Positions 17,145 to 26,947 are shown, counted from the stretch's first letter. The stretch: 64,000 bases of DNA from Acidisarcina polymorpha (GCF_003330725.1 NZ_CP030840.1:4526001-4590000), one strand, 5' to 3'. Notes: generated by a model not told the origin, from the letters alone. Translations and numbers: made by a program.

Positions 17145-18140
17145 CTAAAAGCCGGCCACAGCATGGGGAACATAAGCTGCTTCCAACTCTGCAATTTCTT
17201 CGGCCGAGAGCTTGACCGCAATCGCCTTGACGGCATCATCGAGATGGTTAAGCTTGGTCGCCCCGACGATGGGACTATCGATATAGGGCTTCGAGAGCAT
17301 CCAGGCAAGTGCGACGGTAACCTGCGGCAATCCCTTGCGTTTGGCAATCTCCGTCAGCTTGTCGATAATCTTTCGGTCGGAATCTTCGGTGTCGCCGTAG
17401 ATCTTCTTGCCGAATTGATCGGTCTCGAGGCGCTTGGTGCTTTCTGCGTTCGACGGGCGAGCGAGGCGACCTCGCGCCAACGGGCTCCACGGCAGCACAC
17501 CGATGTTTTCGGCCTGGCAGAGGCCCATCATCTCGCGCTCTTCCTCGCGGTAGATAAGGTTGTAGTGATTCTGCATGGAGACAAACCGCGTCCAACCGTT
17601 CAGGTCGGCCAGATAAAGAGCTTTCGCAAACTGCCAGGAATGCATTGAAGAGGCTCCGATATAGCGCGCTTTTCCAGCCTTGACCACATCGTGCAGAGCT
17701 TCGAGCGTTTCTTCGATGGGCGTCTCCGGATCCCAACGGTGAATCTGGTAAAGGTCGACATAATCTGTCTGTAGACGGCGAAGGCTCGCATTGATCTCAC
17801 TCAGGATTGCTTTACGGGAGAGGCCTCCGCCATTAGGCTCATCGCGCATCACCCCGTGAACCTTGGTAGCAATCACCGTGCTGTCGCGCTGGGTGTTGTT
17901 CTTCAGAAAACGCCCCAGGACCTCTTCGCTCGCGCCCCGCGAGTAGACGTTGGCCGTATCGAAAAAGGTAATGCCAAGGTCCAGTGCTTGCTTGAGAAAC
18001 GGCTGGGAATCAGCCTCATTCAGTGTCCAGGCATGACTGCCCGGAGTCAGTGTCCCTTTGGCTGGTTCGCCATAAGACATGCAGCCGAGACAAATGCGGG
18101 AGACTTTAAGACCAGTTTTGCCGAGCCTTCGGTATTCCAT
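17145..18140 (-). CDS. Aldo/keto reductase
   Basis: NADPH-dependent carbonyl reductase, 331 residues, TIM-barrel. The tetrad is intact: D61 and Y66 in 'FFDTANVYSRGASEEVLG', K93 in 'VIATKVHG', H134 in 'DLYQIHRWDPETP'. Cofactor-site elements 'VLPWSPLARGRLAR' and 'SPIVGATKLNHLDDA' follow. It resembles the YajO/Tas-like group. The start is ATG 18140 behind AAGGGG. It lies downstream of, and in the same direction as, the EamA gene with a 180-base gap containing an imperfect palindrome, so it may have its own promoter. Physiological substrate unknown; detoxification of reactive aldehydes or sugar ketones is usual. Confidence 0.96.
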   Translation of the reverse strand: MEYRRLGKTGLKVSRICLGCMSYGEPAKGTLTPGSHAWTLNEADSQPFLKQALDLGITFFDTANVYSRGASEEVLGRFLKNNTQRDSTVIATKVHGVMRDEPNGGGLSRKAILSEINASLRRLQTDYVDLYQIHRWDPETPIEETLEALHDVVKAGKARYIGASSMHSWQFAKALYLADLNGWTRFVSMQNHYNLIYREEEREMMGLCQAENIGVLPWSPLARGRLARPSNAESTKRLETDQFGKKIYGDTEDSDRKIIDKLTEIAKRKGLPQVTVALAWMLSKPYIDSPIVGATKLNHLDDAVKAIAVKLSAEEIAELEAAYVPHAVAGF

Positions 18141-18210
18141 TTCATATACCCCTTAAATCTCTTTATAGACATTGGATGTCACATTCCCTCCTGCGACGCT
18201 GGGATAGCTT

Positions 18211-18230
18211 CCTCGACTTCGAACTCGAGG
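18211..18230. promoter_or_regulatory. Imperfect palindrome between EamA and aldo/keto reductase genes
   Basis: CCTCGACTTCGAACTCGAGG: 18 of 20 positions are symmetric with a TTCGAA core. Lying 71 bases upstream of the aldo/keto reductase start and after the EamA stop, it could be an operator or an RNA hairpin. No T-run follows. Confidence 0.35.
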
Positions 18231-18319
18231 CAAGATCTTCTTGTAGGGGAGAGCATGGTCATACCCGCAACAACGCGATCAATGGCTTTGCTAGCGTAGA
18301 CTCAGCTCATCGATCTCAC

Positions 18320-19225
18320 TCATTCTTCCCTCATGGTGAGGAAAACGCTGCCGATGACAAGTGCCGCTCCGAGCAGGGTTCGGAGGGTGATCTGCTCCGA
18401 TGCGAGGAAATGACCGAGGGCGAGAGCCACGATTGGATTCACATAAGCGTGGCTTGCGACTTTACTGGCGGGCATCCGGCCCAAAAGCCAGACAAAGGCG
18501 GTGAAGCCGAGGAGCGATCCCGCGGTGATGAGATAAAGCAGCGAAAAAATAGCTTTGGCGGGGAGTGCGGGAAAAGGGTGCAACTCGCCAGTTACCGCAG
18601 AGAGAATCAGCAGCAGGCTGCCACCGACCATCATCTCCGCTGCAGCGGCGACAGTGCGAGAGGACGGCAGCGGCAACGACTTGGTCAGCACTGAGCCAAG
18701 CGACCAGGCCGCGGAGCCCCCGAGGATGATGAAGCAGGGGAGAATAGGGAAGCCGGTTCCGCCGTTGCGGAGCAACATCAGCGCAACTCCGGCGAATCCG
18801 ACCGTGACAGCGAAGAGGATCCGCCAACGAAATCTCTGCTGACGAAAGACAAAGACTTCGAACAGGACGGTGAGCAGTGGCAAAGAGGACTCGAGTACAG
18901 AGGTGACGCCCGAGGGAACGTACTGTTCTCCCCAGAAGAGAGCGCCGTAAGTGACGGAAAACATCAGAAAACCAATTACGGCGAGGCTGCGCCATTCGCG
19001 CATCGATGGGCGTGGGGCGCCTCGCAGGCGAGCGAAGACGTAAAGGATCACGCCGGCAGTGAAAAACCTGGTCCCAGCCGAGAACCAGGGGGGCGCCAGG
19101 AGCACGGCGGTGCGGATGGCCAGGAAGGTGGATCCCCAAATGACGTAAATGGCGAAGAACGCCAAGATGACAGGGATCTCGATGCGTCTGCGGCTAACCG
19201 ATGGTGAAACCTGTGTAACCGTCAT
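18320..19225 (-). CDS. EamA/DMT-family exporter (YedA-like)
   Basis: Inner-membrane drug/metabolite transporter, 301 residues with ten hydrophobic segments in two EamA repeats. Motifs 'FFAIYVIWGSTFLAIR' at the start, 'YGALFWGEQYVPSGVTSVL' in repeat one and 'SHAYVNPIVALALGHFLASE' with 'ALVIGSVFLTMRE' at the end fit the YedA/RhaT-like subfamily that exports amino acids or small metabolites. It is divergent from the CGNR regulator gene, and the 72-base gap holds a perfect palindrome, so regulation by that protein is likely. The N-terminus (residues 1-16) is polar. Confidence 0.95.
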   Translation of the reverse strand: MTVTQVSPSVSRRRIEIPVILAFFAIYVIWGSTFLAIRTAVLLAPPWFSAGTRFFTAGVILYVFARLRGAPRPSMREWRSLAVIGFLMFSVTYGALFWGEQYVPSGVTSVLESSLPLLTVLFEVFVFRQQRFRWRILFAVTVGFAGVALMLLRNGGTGFPILPCFIILGGSAAWSLGSVLTKSLPLPSSRTVAAAAEMMVGGSLLLILSAVTGELHPFPALPAKAIFSLLYLITAGSLLGFTAFVWLLGRMPASKVASHAYVNPIVALALGHFLASEQITLRTLLGAALVIGSVFLTMREE

Positions 19226-19236
19226 ACTATCTCTTG

Positions 19237-19250
19237 ATGGTTATAACCAT
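19237..19250. promoter_or_regulatory. Perfect 14-bp palindrome, candidate operator of the CGNR regulator
   Basis: ATGGTTATAACCAT is a perfect inverted repeat centred between the divergent exporter (start 19225) and regulator (GTG 19298). Position and symmetry suit a dimeric regulator controlling both genes. The sequence is AT-rich and could overlap the -10 elements. The protein that binds is inferred from position. Confidence 0.65.
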
Positions 19251-19297
19251 ACCGAATGTTTCTTCACCTGTAAAATGAGTTTTAGAGGTTAGTTGCT

Positions 19298-19915
19298 GTG
19301 AGGTCTCGCGAGTCTGCGAAGGAGTTTCAACTGGTGGCCGGCAACACGGCCCTGGACCTGGTGAATACGCTTGACAACCGCTTCCACGAGGGCGGCCCGG
19401 ATGAGCTGCTGGAAAGCTACGATGATCTGCTGCGCTTCGTTCAGCAGGCCGGGCTGCTCACCGCAGCGCAGGTTCGCAGACTGAGGCGGCAGACGGGCGC
19501 GGAGGCGGAGCGCCGACGAGCTCTCGATCAGGTCAAGGAGTTGCGTGAGGCGGTGGCCGGCGTAGCCTATGCGTTGCTGGACGCGGAGGAACTGCCGATC
19601 CATGGAATCGCCACGCTGCAAGAGTATTTCCACCGCGCGAATGCGGCACGACGTCTGACCGACGATGGGAAGCGTCTAGTGTGGAGTTGGCCGGAGGGGG
19701 AGAAGCTTTCGGCTCCTTTGTGGCTGCTGACGCGAGAGGGAGAAAAGCTTTTGCTTTCGGAGCAGGTCAATCGGCTCCGTTTCTGCGCCAGCGATACTTG
19801 CCGGTGGCTCTTTCTCGACACCAGCAAGAACCAGACGCGGCGATGGTGCGATATGAAGATCTGCGGCAACCGGATGAAGGCGCGACGGTATCAGGCGCGG
19901 CTGGCCGGTGAATAA
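19298..19915 (+). CDS. CGNR zinc-finger regulator (ABATE domain)
   Basis: 205 residues. The N-terminal ABATE-type stress domain ('FQLVAGNTALDLVNTLDNR') is followed by the C-terminal CGNR finger: 'LRFCASDTCRWLFLDTSKNQ' and 'RRWCDMKICGNRMKARR', giving the Cys set C-x4-C...C-x4-C with the family-naming C-G-N-R. These proteins act as transcription regulators, very often beside EamA exporters as here. The start is GTG 19298; no clear ATG alternative. A UUCG-loop hairpin follows the stop. Control of the divergent exporter via the palindrome between them is inference. Confidence 0.94.
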   Translation: MRSRESAKEFQLVAGNTALDLVNTLDNRFHEGGPDELLESYDDLLRFVQQAGLLTAAQVRRLRRQTGAEAERRRALDQVKELREAVAGVAYALLDAEELPIHGIATLQEYFHRANAARRLTDDGKRLVWSWPEGEKLSAPLWLLTREGEKLLLSEQVNRLRFCASDTCRWLFLDTSKNQTRRWCDMKICGNRMKARRYQARLAGE

Positions 19916-19929
19916 CGGCTTTCGAGCCG
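19916..19929. terminator. Small UUCG hairpin after the CGNR gene
   Basis: CGGCT-TTCG-AGCCG directly after the CGNR stop and before the convergent fucosidase end. The tetraloop is stable, but there is no T-tract, so termination is only possible, not shown. Confidence 0.4.
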
Positions 19930-20011
19930 GTTGCCCGCACAAAGAGAGTTCTGCAGATAGGTTACCCGGCCCCAGGGCAGGAGCGTTTTTTGTCGGGGCA
20001 TGAATCGCAAA

Positions 20012-21448
20012 TCAAACGCGCTCCGGCTCCGCAAAGAGCCCAAACTCCGCAATCCCCGGCGACTTGCCTGTCCCGCGAATGCTCAAGCGTACTCGCTCCG
20101 CAATCGCCGGCTTGACTCGGTACACCATCGTTGTTGGAGAGTTTCCCATGCAGATCTCTCGCCATTGCCCTTGGTTCCACGCCTCGATGCGGTAGGAAAC
20201 AATCCGGGATTCCGCTCCATAGTCACTGAGATAGGTGGGTTCGACGACTGCGACCTTGTTGAACGAGGTAGGTTTTCTGAGATCGATCTCAATCCACCCT
20301 GACGTTTGTCCTGCGTCGCACTGCCAATAGGTTCCCGGATCATTATCGTTGGCTAGATCCGGCCCCGATGTATCTGCAATGCTGCTCGCATACGATGGCC
20401 GTCCAAACGCAAGGTTTGAAGAGATGATCTGCCGTGTCTCCGTTAGGCGCGCCGCAGGTTTCCGATCTCTCCATAGCTTCCCAATCTCAACGAGTCGATC
20501 CACCGCATTCTGATCGAACCGCCCCTCCCGGTTCGGCGCCACGTTTAAGATCAAATTGCAGTAGCGGGCATTGAAGGGCTCGAGCCACTCCTCTACGATT
20601 TGCTTCGCCGCGCGAAGCTCTTGCGTCGGATAATCTAGTTTCCAGAACCAATCTCGCTGGAGCGTGGTAGCAGACTGCGAGGGCACGTTGCTCCCGGCTG
20701 GAATTGTCTGGCCTGCGTGCTGCTCATACTGCTTTACATCGGTGTAGAAGAGTGCGGGTGCCGGGAACCTGCCCTGGTTGTAATCGCTCATCAAGCATGT
20801 CGGTTGCAGCTGCTTCACATGACGATAAATCTCGAGAAATGGCATCTCTTCGTAGTTCAGTCGGCTCCATGCCGCGTTCCAGCCATCGATCACCAGCGCT
20901 GTAATTTCGCCGTAATTAGTCAGCAGCTCGTTGAGCTGCGTCTTGACCAGGTCGATCTTCTCACGCGTCACACAATATGGCCGGATGTCTCGGCGCAGAT
21001 CCAGCATCGAAAAATAGAGACAAGTTTTAAGTCCCTGCGCCCGGAATGAGTCCACGTAAGCACGCACAACATCCTTCTTATAGGTCGCATCCTTCACGCT
21101 CGCACTGCTGGTTGCGGTGGGCCAAAGGCAAAATCCGTCATGATGCTTAGTTGTCAGGCAGCCGTACTCCATTCCAGCCGACTTCGCGGCTCGAGCCCAC
21201 TGGTCGGTGTCAAGGTCCTTAGGGTTGAAAAGCGCCGGCGAAGCCTTCGGATCCCCCCACTCCCGCTGCTCGTAGGTAGCCATGTTCAGGTGAATGTACA
21301 TGCCAAAGCGAAGATTGAGGAAGCGCTGTTGCAGTTCCAACATCGACAACTCTGAGCTGAGGCTGTGCATCGTCCCCGAGGAAGCCTTTGTCATTGAGGC
21401 ATACGCCGCCGACGCGGCCAGACCGCCAGTAAATTCTCTTCGATTCAT
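20012..21448 (-). CDS. GH29 alpha-L-fucosidase with C-terminal discoidin-like domain, Tat-exported
   Basis: Hydrolyses terminal alpha-L-fucose from glycans in the periplasm or outside. 478 residues: Tat-type leader 'MNRREFTGGLAASAAYA'; GH29 barrel with 'LRFGMYIHLNMATYEQREWG', the double-His 'TTKHHDGFCLWPT', and the nucleophile Asp D188 in 'ALVIDGWNAAW'; then from about residue 345 a beta-sandwich of the F5/8-type ('ANDNDPGTYWQCD', 'GWIEIDLRKPTSFNKVAV') that probably binds sugar. The conserved loop 'YCNLILNVAPNREGRF' is present. The start ATG is preceded by a weak AGAGGG. It stands alone, convergent with the CGNR gene. Use of plant or microbial fucosylated polymers fits Acidobacteria. Confidence 0.94.
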   Translation of the reverse strand: MNRREFTGGLAASAAYASMTKASSGTMHSLSSELSMLELQQRFLNLRFGMYIHLNMATYEQREWGDPKASPALFNPKDLDTDQWARAAKSAGMEYGCLTTKHHDGFCLWPTATSSASVKDATYKKDVVRAYVDSFRAQGLKTCLYFSMLDLRRDIRPYCVTREKIDLVKTQLNELLTNYGEITALVIDGWNAAWSRLNYEEMPFLEIYRHVKQLQPTCLMSDYNQGRFPAPALFYTDVKQYEQHAGQTIPAGSNVPSQSATTLQRDWFWKLDYPTQELRAAKQIVEEWLEPFNARYCNLILNVAPNREGRFDQNAVDRLVEIGKLWRDRKPAARLTETRQIISSNLAFGRPSYASSIADTSGPDLANDNDPGTYWQCDAGQTSGWIEIDLRKPTSFNKVAVVEPTYLSDYGAESRIVSYRIEAWNQGQWREICMGNSPTTMVYRVKPAIAERVRLSIRGTGKSPGIAEFGLFAEPERV

Positions 21449-21949
21449 CCCTCTCGCTTTCTGACCGACTCAAATAGTGCGCGCTTATCCAGGCTTTTCA
21501 GTTTCCCGCTCTGGCCAGCTTTTTCGCCTTCTCCGAAGATACAGTAACCCTTACAGCTCCTTATCCCGTAGAGGACAAGGCCCGCTTGGTCGACGCTAAG
21601 GCGGCGGCGAGAACGTGACTTTCCTCCACTTGCTTTCACCGTGGGATTCAGTCGATCTGACTGTGCTGTGTGCTGCGGATGGGCATTGCGGGAATTTGTG
21701 AGAGCGGTGCCTTATTCCTTGGCAAATGAGAGTACATGTTTCGTATAGCGGCCGCGACGCTCGACACGTTCTGCAGTCTGGAAGGAATTATGAACTTCAT
21801 TCCATCTGGCCCAACTCGCGCAAACGTCTGCAAGACTGGCTCGCGAGGGCACTGATCAGCTTGCAAAGCGGCAGGGAAGCCGTTACCCATCTTCCGGTCG
21901 CGAGCAGAATCAGCAAACGATTTACTACCCAGGCGGCGCTTAGGAATGT
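21449..21949. other. 500-base intergenic stretch
   Basis: It lies upstream of the fucosidase and downstream of the secreted hypothetical gene. Frames at 21648-21890 (-) and 21726-22238 (+) have no known motif; the latter overlaps the next gene antisense. Nothing else is supported. Confidence 0.5.
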
Positions 21950-22426
21950 CTACGGACTGACTACCTTCCAGAACTCTGTCGCATATCCCTGTTTATCGAC
22001 ACTGCTCGACCCGACGATGTTGGGCTCGCCATTCGTGCAAGCCCAGGAAACTGAGGTATTATGGCCGGTCACCACCATCGGAACAAACGTTGAGCTGGGA
22101 TTTTGCCGGCAATACTCCCGTACAGGCTGCGACGGCGTTCGATCCGTATTCGCCTTGGAGTCACAAGGGATATTAGCGCCGTACACACAGGCCAGGACCT
22201 TTCCATTAGCGCATCGCCACTCCATCATCTGGCTTTGATCTGATCTTAGGTTCAGATCTCTCGCCATCCATCCGGGCAGCTTCGGGCCGACATATCTCGC
22301 ATCTGGTTTGTCGATCGTTCCTACCGCTTTGCAATAGCCAACCGGGCTGTGAAACTGCTGTGCCATCAAGGGCAGTGTCAGCAAAAGAGGCGCCAGAGGA
22401 ACCAAACGGGATGACCTAGATTTCAT
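21950..22426 (-). CDS. Secreted hypothetical protein, Cys-containing
   Basis: 158 residues. A clear signal peptide ('LVPLAPLLLTLPLMAQQ') is followed by a soluble domain with six Cys ('SPVGYCKAVGTID', 'MEWRCANGKVLACVYG', 'NIPCDSK', 'VREYCRQNP', 'VSWACTNGEP'), which could form disulfides outside the cytoplasm. The family is not recognised. The start is ATG 22426 with GAGGG close upstream. It is divergent from the PadR remnant. Codon use and the signal peptide make a real gene likely. Confidence 0.78.
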   Translation of the reverse strand: MKSRSSRLVPLAPLLLTLPLMAQQFHSPVGYCKAVGTIDKPDARYVGPKLPGWMARDLNLRSDQSQMMEWRCANGKVLACVYGANIPCDSKANTDRTPSQPVREYCRQNPSSTFVPMVVTGHNTSVSWACTNGEPNIVGSSSVDKQGYATEFWKVVSP

Positions 22427-22553
22427 AGTAAATACCCTCTCATGAATTTCGAGGAAACCATTGTATGACCATTCAGCTGTTTCCCCCCTTCCGCAGACAA
22501 AGGAGGTGGAGATATCAAGCAGGAGGTAAGCCTGCGAGGCGAGAATACACCTT

Positions 22554-22570
22554 CACTTGATATTCAAGTG
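22554..22570. promoter_or_regulatory. Inverted repeat, probable PadR operator
   Basis: CACTTGA-TAT-TCAAGTG: perfect 7-base arms 37 bases upstream of the PadR start codon at 22607. PadR proteins are dimeric repressors that often act on their own promoter, so a relic operator is likely even though the gene is now broken. Confidence 0.6.
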
Positions 22571-22606
22571 AAAAGCCATCATCCTCCTTGCTAAGAGATT
22601 ACTTGG

Positions 22607-22819
22607 ATGCCTAGTGAAGATGGGAAGCCCCGGCAATTGCTGCAGGGATTGCTGGACCTAATCGTCCTGTGGACTTTGTCGGCTATGGGCGCGCAGCACG
22701 CTTACCATTGAACCTATCCTTTGCTGTACTCGCCCTGGCGGCAGCTGTTGCCATCGCCGGACTCGTTCCGCGTGCCGTGCCGCTCCATTAACCCGATGAG
22801 AGCGCTCCGCAGCGAATGA
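22607..22819 (+). pseudogene. Deletion scar joining a PadR start to an ADOP-permease end
   Basis: From ATG 22607 the frame reads 'KPRQLLQGLLDLIVLWTLS', the first helix of a PadR repressor. Within 30 codons this gives way to 'VLALAAAVAIAGLVP' and, after a one-base shift, 'RSINPMRALRSE', the last membrane helix and C-terminus of an ADOP/MacB-like ABC permease (normal ending: 'PARRAASINPM.ALR.E'). In Acidobacteria a padR gene commonly sits directly before a roughly 800-codon ADOP permease gene, so an internal deletion of about 2.5 kb or more within such a pair explains the fusion. What remains cannot encode either protein. Confidence 0.8.
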
Positions 22820-22928
22820 CCTGCATCAGCTTGTGCAACAGATCCGCTCGTCACTACAACCTTTGTGGTCAGCAAAGCCGCACGCGCCCAGAGTTCCTCA
22901 AGCGCCAAACGCTAGTCCATCGCCGGGG

Positions 22929-25900
22929 TTATAAATTGCGCTTCAAGGTGGCAGCCGTAGTCTGGATTTTGCCGGCCATTCCGGTCGGGTTCGCCATCGA
23001 GTGGAGCAGGGTGCAGATGTCGGCTTCAAATTTCGGAAGAAGTTTGGCTGCGGCTTGTAGATCGGATTCCCGTCCCGCTGTTTCCAGGTCGCGGGAGATT
23101 TGGTACGTCTCGGGGACACACAGGTAGCCAAGTTCTCCCTTCAAGCTATGGGCGGTAGCCTCAACCGCCCGTGCATCTCCTTCCACGATTGCCACTCGCA
23201 AATAGGCCAGATGCTGCGGAGCTTGCTCGCGGAATATCTCCATCACGTCCCGGAGCAGGTTCTCATCGCCGCCCAGGCCCTCCAGGGTCTTGGTTCTGTT
23301 CCAGCCGCCCCCGCTTTCCAGTTGAGGCGCGGCATCGGCATCTTGATTATGGCTGCAGGCGTCCTGTATCCGCAGGACGCCTGCAATTGCTTCCTGCAAG
23401 TCCTCGGCCCGGATCGGTTTCGAGACATAGCCATCCATGCCCGCTGCCAGGCAACGCTCCCGGTCGCCCTTCATGGCGTGTGCGGTCATGGCGATGATGG
23501 GCACGTGGGCATGGGTCAATATCTCCCGATCGCGGATCTGGCGTGTGGCTGTCAAGCCGTCCATCTCGGGCATCTGAATGTCCATCAGCACCAGCTCAAA
23601 GGGCTGCGCGGCCAAGAGAGCGAGCGCCTCCTGCCCGGTACTGGCGACCACTAAAGAGTGCCCCATTTTTTCCAACATGCGGGTCGCCACGGTCTGGTTC
23701 ACGCGGTTGTCCTCGGCGAGCAGGATTCGCAAAGCTCGGCCCCGAGGTGAGGGCTTGGTAGTCAGTTCTTTGGAGACCGCCTGCCGCTCGGGGTCGCTGC
23801 CTGAGGCAGCCAGCAGCGCCTCCAGCAGTTCGCTTGTACGAACCGGCTTGTTCAGGAAGGAAGTTAGGTACAAGTTGCCGGGACGCCCCGCCTGCATCAT
23901 TGGAGTTCCTGAAGTCAGCAGGATTAACGGCAGGGTAGCGAATCCGGCCATGCCGCGGATGTGCTCGATCAGGGAAAGACCGTCCATCCCAGGCATCTGC
24001 ATATCGGTGAGAACCAGCTGGTATGGGTTCACGCTTGCTGCGCCGGTCAATGCGGCCACGGCCTCGGCCGCACCTGCTACGCAACTAACGTTAGCTTTCC
24101 AGTGCAGCAAGGTTCGCGTCAAGATCCTTAGGCTGGTGAGGTTGTCGTCGACAACCAGGATTTTCAAACCCTGCAAAGGGCTCTCCGCAGGCATGTTCTT
24201 GGATGAGTGTGAGGCTGCGTGGCCAAAGCGCGCCGTAAAGCAGAACCGAGAGCCCTTCCCCACCTCGCTCTCGAGCCATATCCTTCCCCCCATCATCGAC
24301 GCCAGACGGGCTGATATTGTGAGTCCCAAACCAGTTCCTCCGAATTTTCGCGTTGTCGAGGAGTCGGCTTGCGTGAAGGGGGAAAAAATGGTCAGCTGCT
24401 TGTCGGCCGAAATCCCGATACCCGTGTCGGCCACGATAAACTGGAGCACACAACCCAGGCCCTCCCCCTTTTCCGCCTCCACATGCAGAGCCACTTCGCC
24501 GGCCGCCGTAAATTTGATGGCATTGCTGATCAAGTTCAGGAGGATCTGGCGAAGGCGTCCAGGATCTCCGACCACTAGGTCCGGCACTTCCGGGGCGATT
24601 TCGCCAAGCAGTTCCACTGATTTCTGTTCTGCATGCGGCGCGAAGAGCTTCAGCGCCTCTTCCACGCAGTCCCGCGGGCTAAACTCAATCGTCTCCAGAT
24701 CGATTTTGCCCGCTTCGATCTTGGAGAAATCAAGGACATCGTTGATAACCGCCAACAGCGAGTCCGCCGACCACTTGGCCGTTTCGAGGCAATCGCGCTG
24801 ATCTGCAGTCAGGTCAGTGTCCAGCACCAAATCAGTCATCCCCAGGATGCCATTGAGCGGCGTCCGGATCTCATGGCTCATGTTCGCCAGAAACTCGCTC
24901 TTGGAACGGTTCGCCGCCTCCGCCGCCTCGCGCAGCGCACCAGCCTCGTTGAGCTGCGAACGGATGTGGCCTCTGAGAACGACCACCCAGACAAGCACAC
25001 CCAGAGTAGCCATAAGCGCCAGAGCCAGCAGCACAGTCGCATGAGCAGGCGTCCACCAGGAAGGGCGTTGCAGGATAGCGATATCGGCCGGCGAGCGCAT
25101 GAGAATGCGGAAGGATTGGATCACCGTCAGACCGGCGCGTATGTGGCTTTCTGTGTCGACGCGGGCTGAACAGATGCCGGTGACGCGGAGCCTACTCCCG
25201 ATCTTCCCGGCACTCACTTCGGATCCCGCAAGGCTTTTGGGCACGATCGCCGCGAACAGAGTGTCACCGGAGGAGAGCTGAAGGGTGACGTCGGAGGAGG
25301 CAAGATCGTAACCGATCAGCAAGCCATCGATCTGGATCAGTTGGGAGGCGACTCCGCCCTTCAGAATAGTGTCGGCGGTCGCCAACTGGGGGATCATCGG
25401 GCGACTGCTTCCAGCGATTTGGAAGACCGCATCGGTCACAATCGGGGCGTTATCGTTGACCTCCACGAACCCTGCCACATCGACCAAGTCACCGACGGCG
25501 ATGGAGGTGGACTGAGTGGTCTGCGCACAGATCCCGCGTGTTCCGTCGCGAATGCAGAGCAGGGAACCGGGCCATTGCAGCGTTACATTGCCCCTGAGGT
25601 GGATGCGATGAGCGGGGGTGAAAAAGTGCCCCCAACTCAATAATTCGTCGACTGGGACAACAGGGAGCGCAAATGGATCCGTCGGAGCAGGCTTGATCAC
25701 GCGAAGGGCAGAGAGATTGGGCGCCTGAAGGTGGACGCCGATCATCTGGAAGTCGGCATTCACCAGGGGCGCGGCGGTGGCGTCAATTCTAACCTGGGCA
25801 TCGATGAGGTGGGAGTAGGGCGCACCCGGATCTCGCACCATGGTTACGCTGATGGGTCCGTCTGCCATCTCCAGTCGCAGCACCAGGCTGTTGGAGTAGG

Positions 25901-26522
25901 CGGTCGCACTATGAATAGAACCCTCGACCTCAACCCACTGGGCGTCAAGGGTACCGGTTTTGAGCATGCCGAGGCTGACGCGCTGCGGGTCCGAGGGAAG
26001 ACTACCAAGACCGAGGACACGTACCGCAGGCCGCTCAACGATGGAGCCAAAGCCGCCAGGTCCGCTTACGCCCCGCACATCCACGATTGTCCCCGGCGTG
26101 AGTGAAGGGAAGGTACCGGCTCGCGCCTTTAGAAAGATGCTTCCGGTTGAATCGTGGACGAAGGTCGCAGAGTATCCGGTGCCGTAATCAGGATCAAAGT
26201 AGGTCACAACCGCGCGAAAATGGACGGGATAGCCGAGTGAGGCTTGTTCGGCAGTGAGGTCGTGCGCTTCGCGCGTGGTCGTGAGCGTCCGCAACGCGGC
26301 GCGCGTATCGGTCTCAGCTTCGGCATCCGCTGTCAACCCCAAGAAACCCGAGCCCGCAGCCCAAAGCACCGGAACCAGGACAGCGGACATCAAGAAAAGG
26401 TAACCCGAGCGAGCAGCCGGCAGGAGGGCCTTAACCCGCGTCTCACGGCGAAAGAGAGTAGCGTCCGTCACGTCGTTCGCTTTCCCAATTCTAGGTACGT
26501 TGCACTTCTGAATCTGGCGCAC
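22929..26522 (-). CDS. Hybrid sensor histidine kinase with two receivers and Hpt domain
   Basis: 1197-residue phosphorelay protein. TM1 about 40-62; an extracytoplasmic region of about 430 residues made of several beta-rich OB-like repeats ('[13 protein letters not shown]', '[16 protein letters not shown]', '[15 protein letters not shown]'); TM2 about 494-517; HisKA with H550 in '[18 protein letters not shown]'; HATPase with '[12 protein letters not shown]' (N663/N667), 'ADTGIGI' and '[10 protein letters not shown]'; REC1 with D840 in '[13 protein letters not shown]'; REC2 with D981 in '[13 protein letters not shown]'; Hpt with H1125 in '[12 protein letters not shown]'. All phosphotransfer residues are present. 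There is no output regulator gene beside it, so signal passes to an unlinked partner. The unusual sensor suggests binding of a polymer or small extracellular ligand. Confidence 0.96.
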   Translation of the reverse strand: MRQIQKCNVPRIGKANDVTDATLFRRETRVKALLPAARSGYLFLMSAVLVPVLWAAGSGFLGLTADAEAETDTRAALRTLTTTREAHDLTAEQASLGYPVHFRAVVTYFDPDYGTGYSATFVHDSTGSIFLKARAGTFPSLTPGTIVDVRGVSGPGGFGSIVERPAVRVLGLGSLPSDPQRVSLGMLKTGTLDAQWVEVEGSIHSATAYSNSLVLRLEMADGPISVTMVRDPGAPYSHLIDAQVRIDATAAPLVNADFQMIGVHLQAPNLSALRVIKPAPTDPFALPVVPVDELLSWGHFFTPAHRIHLRGNVTLQWPGSLLCIRDGTRGICAQTTQSTSIAVGDLVDVAGFVEVNDNAPIVTDAVFQIAGSSRPMIPQLATADTILKGGVASQLIQIDGLLIGYDLASSDVTLQLSSGDTLFAAIVPKSLAGSEVSAGKIGSRLRVTGICSARVDTESHIRAGLTVIQSFRILMRSPADIAILQRPSWWTPAHATVLLALALMATLGVLVWVVVLRGHIRSQLNEAGALREAAEAANRSKSEFLANMSHEIRTPLNGILGMTDLVLDTDLTADQRDCLETAKWSADSLLAVINDVLDFSKIEAGKIDLETIEFSPRDCVEEALKLFAPHAEQKSVELLGEIAPEVPDLVVGDPGRLRQILLNLISNAIKFTAAGEVALHVEAEKGEGLGCVLQFIVADTGIGISADKQLTIFSPFTQADSSTTRKFGGTGLGLTISARLASMMGGRIWLESEVGKGSRFCFTARFGHAASHSSKNMPAESPLQGLKILVVDDNLTSLRILTRTLLHWKANVSCVAGAAEAVAALTGAASVNPYQLVLTDMQMPGMDGLSLIEHIRGMAGFATLPLILLTSGTPMMQAGRPGNLYLTSFLNKPVRTSELLEALLAASGSDPERQAVSKELTTKPSPRGRALRILLAEDNRVNQTVATRMLEKMGHSLVVASTGQEALALLAAQPFELVLMDIQMPEMDGLTATRQIRDREILTHAHVPIIAMTAHAMKGDRERCLAAGMDGYVSKPIRAEDLQEAIAGVLRIQDACSHNQDADAAPQLESGGGWNRTKTLEGLGGDENLLRDVMEIFREQAPQHLAYLRVAIVEGDARAVEATAHSLKGELGYLCVPETYQISRDLETAGRESDLQAAAKLLPKFEADICTLLHSMANPTGMAGKIQTTAATLKRNL

Positions 26523-26947
26523 AGAGTCGCTGGCCAGCAGCCGCCGCTAGCAAGCATAGGTTTGCTATCGGCTGGGAAAGCCGGCGGCATCAGGGCCGGG
26601 GCGCAAATCTCCCTACAAACATGCCCTGCAAGGTCTGTAGTTGAGGTGCCCCAGCGAGGACGCGCAAGCCAGCTTTACACTGTAGCAGGAATTGGGAATC
26701 TTGAACTGGGTCAGAGGTGCTAATTTCGCCCAACCGCCCCTGGAGACCAAAGGAGGGTAGTAACAGTCCGCCTTCGTCGCCAGGACGCTTGGACAATGAC
26801 CGGAGTCGTGACTGCGATTGTGGCAGCAGAGACGACCCGGAGTACTCGTATCAGACCCGGAGTGCTCGTATCATTCGATATCGAGCCCATTTCTTGCGGT
26901 CCGGGCTCGATAGAGATGCACGGTGAGACCCGGGCCCAACTAATCCC
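26523..26947. other. 425-base intergenic stretch with a 20-bp tandem repeat
   Basis: It lies between two minus-strand genes. It contains the repeat listed at 26834-26873. No frame is convincing; the one at 26796-27176 (+) is antisense to the next gene. Confidence 0.5.
26834..26873. repeat. Two tandem 20-bp copies
   Basis: GACCCGGAGTACTCGTATCA followed immediately by the same unit with one change (A to G at position 11). They lie 75 bases beyond the stop of the secreted hypothetical gene and about 310 bases upstream of the kinase start. Possibly a regulator half-site pair or slipped-strand duplication. Confidence 0.8.

Noticed and set aside
23578-24801. 407-codon plus-strand frame
   Set aside because: Antisense shadow of the histidine kinase catalytic region; no motif of its own.
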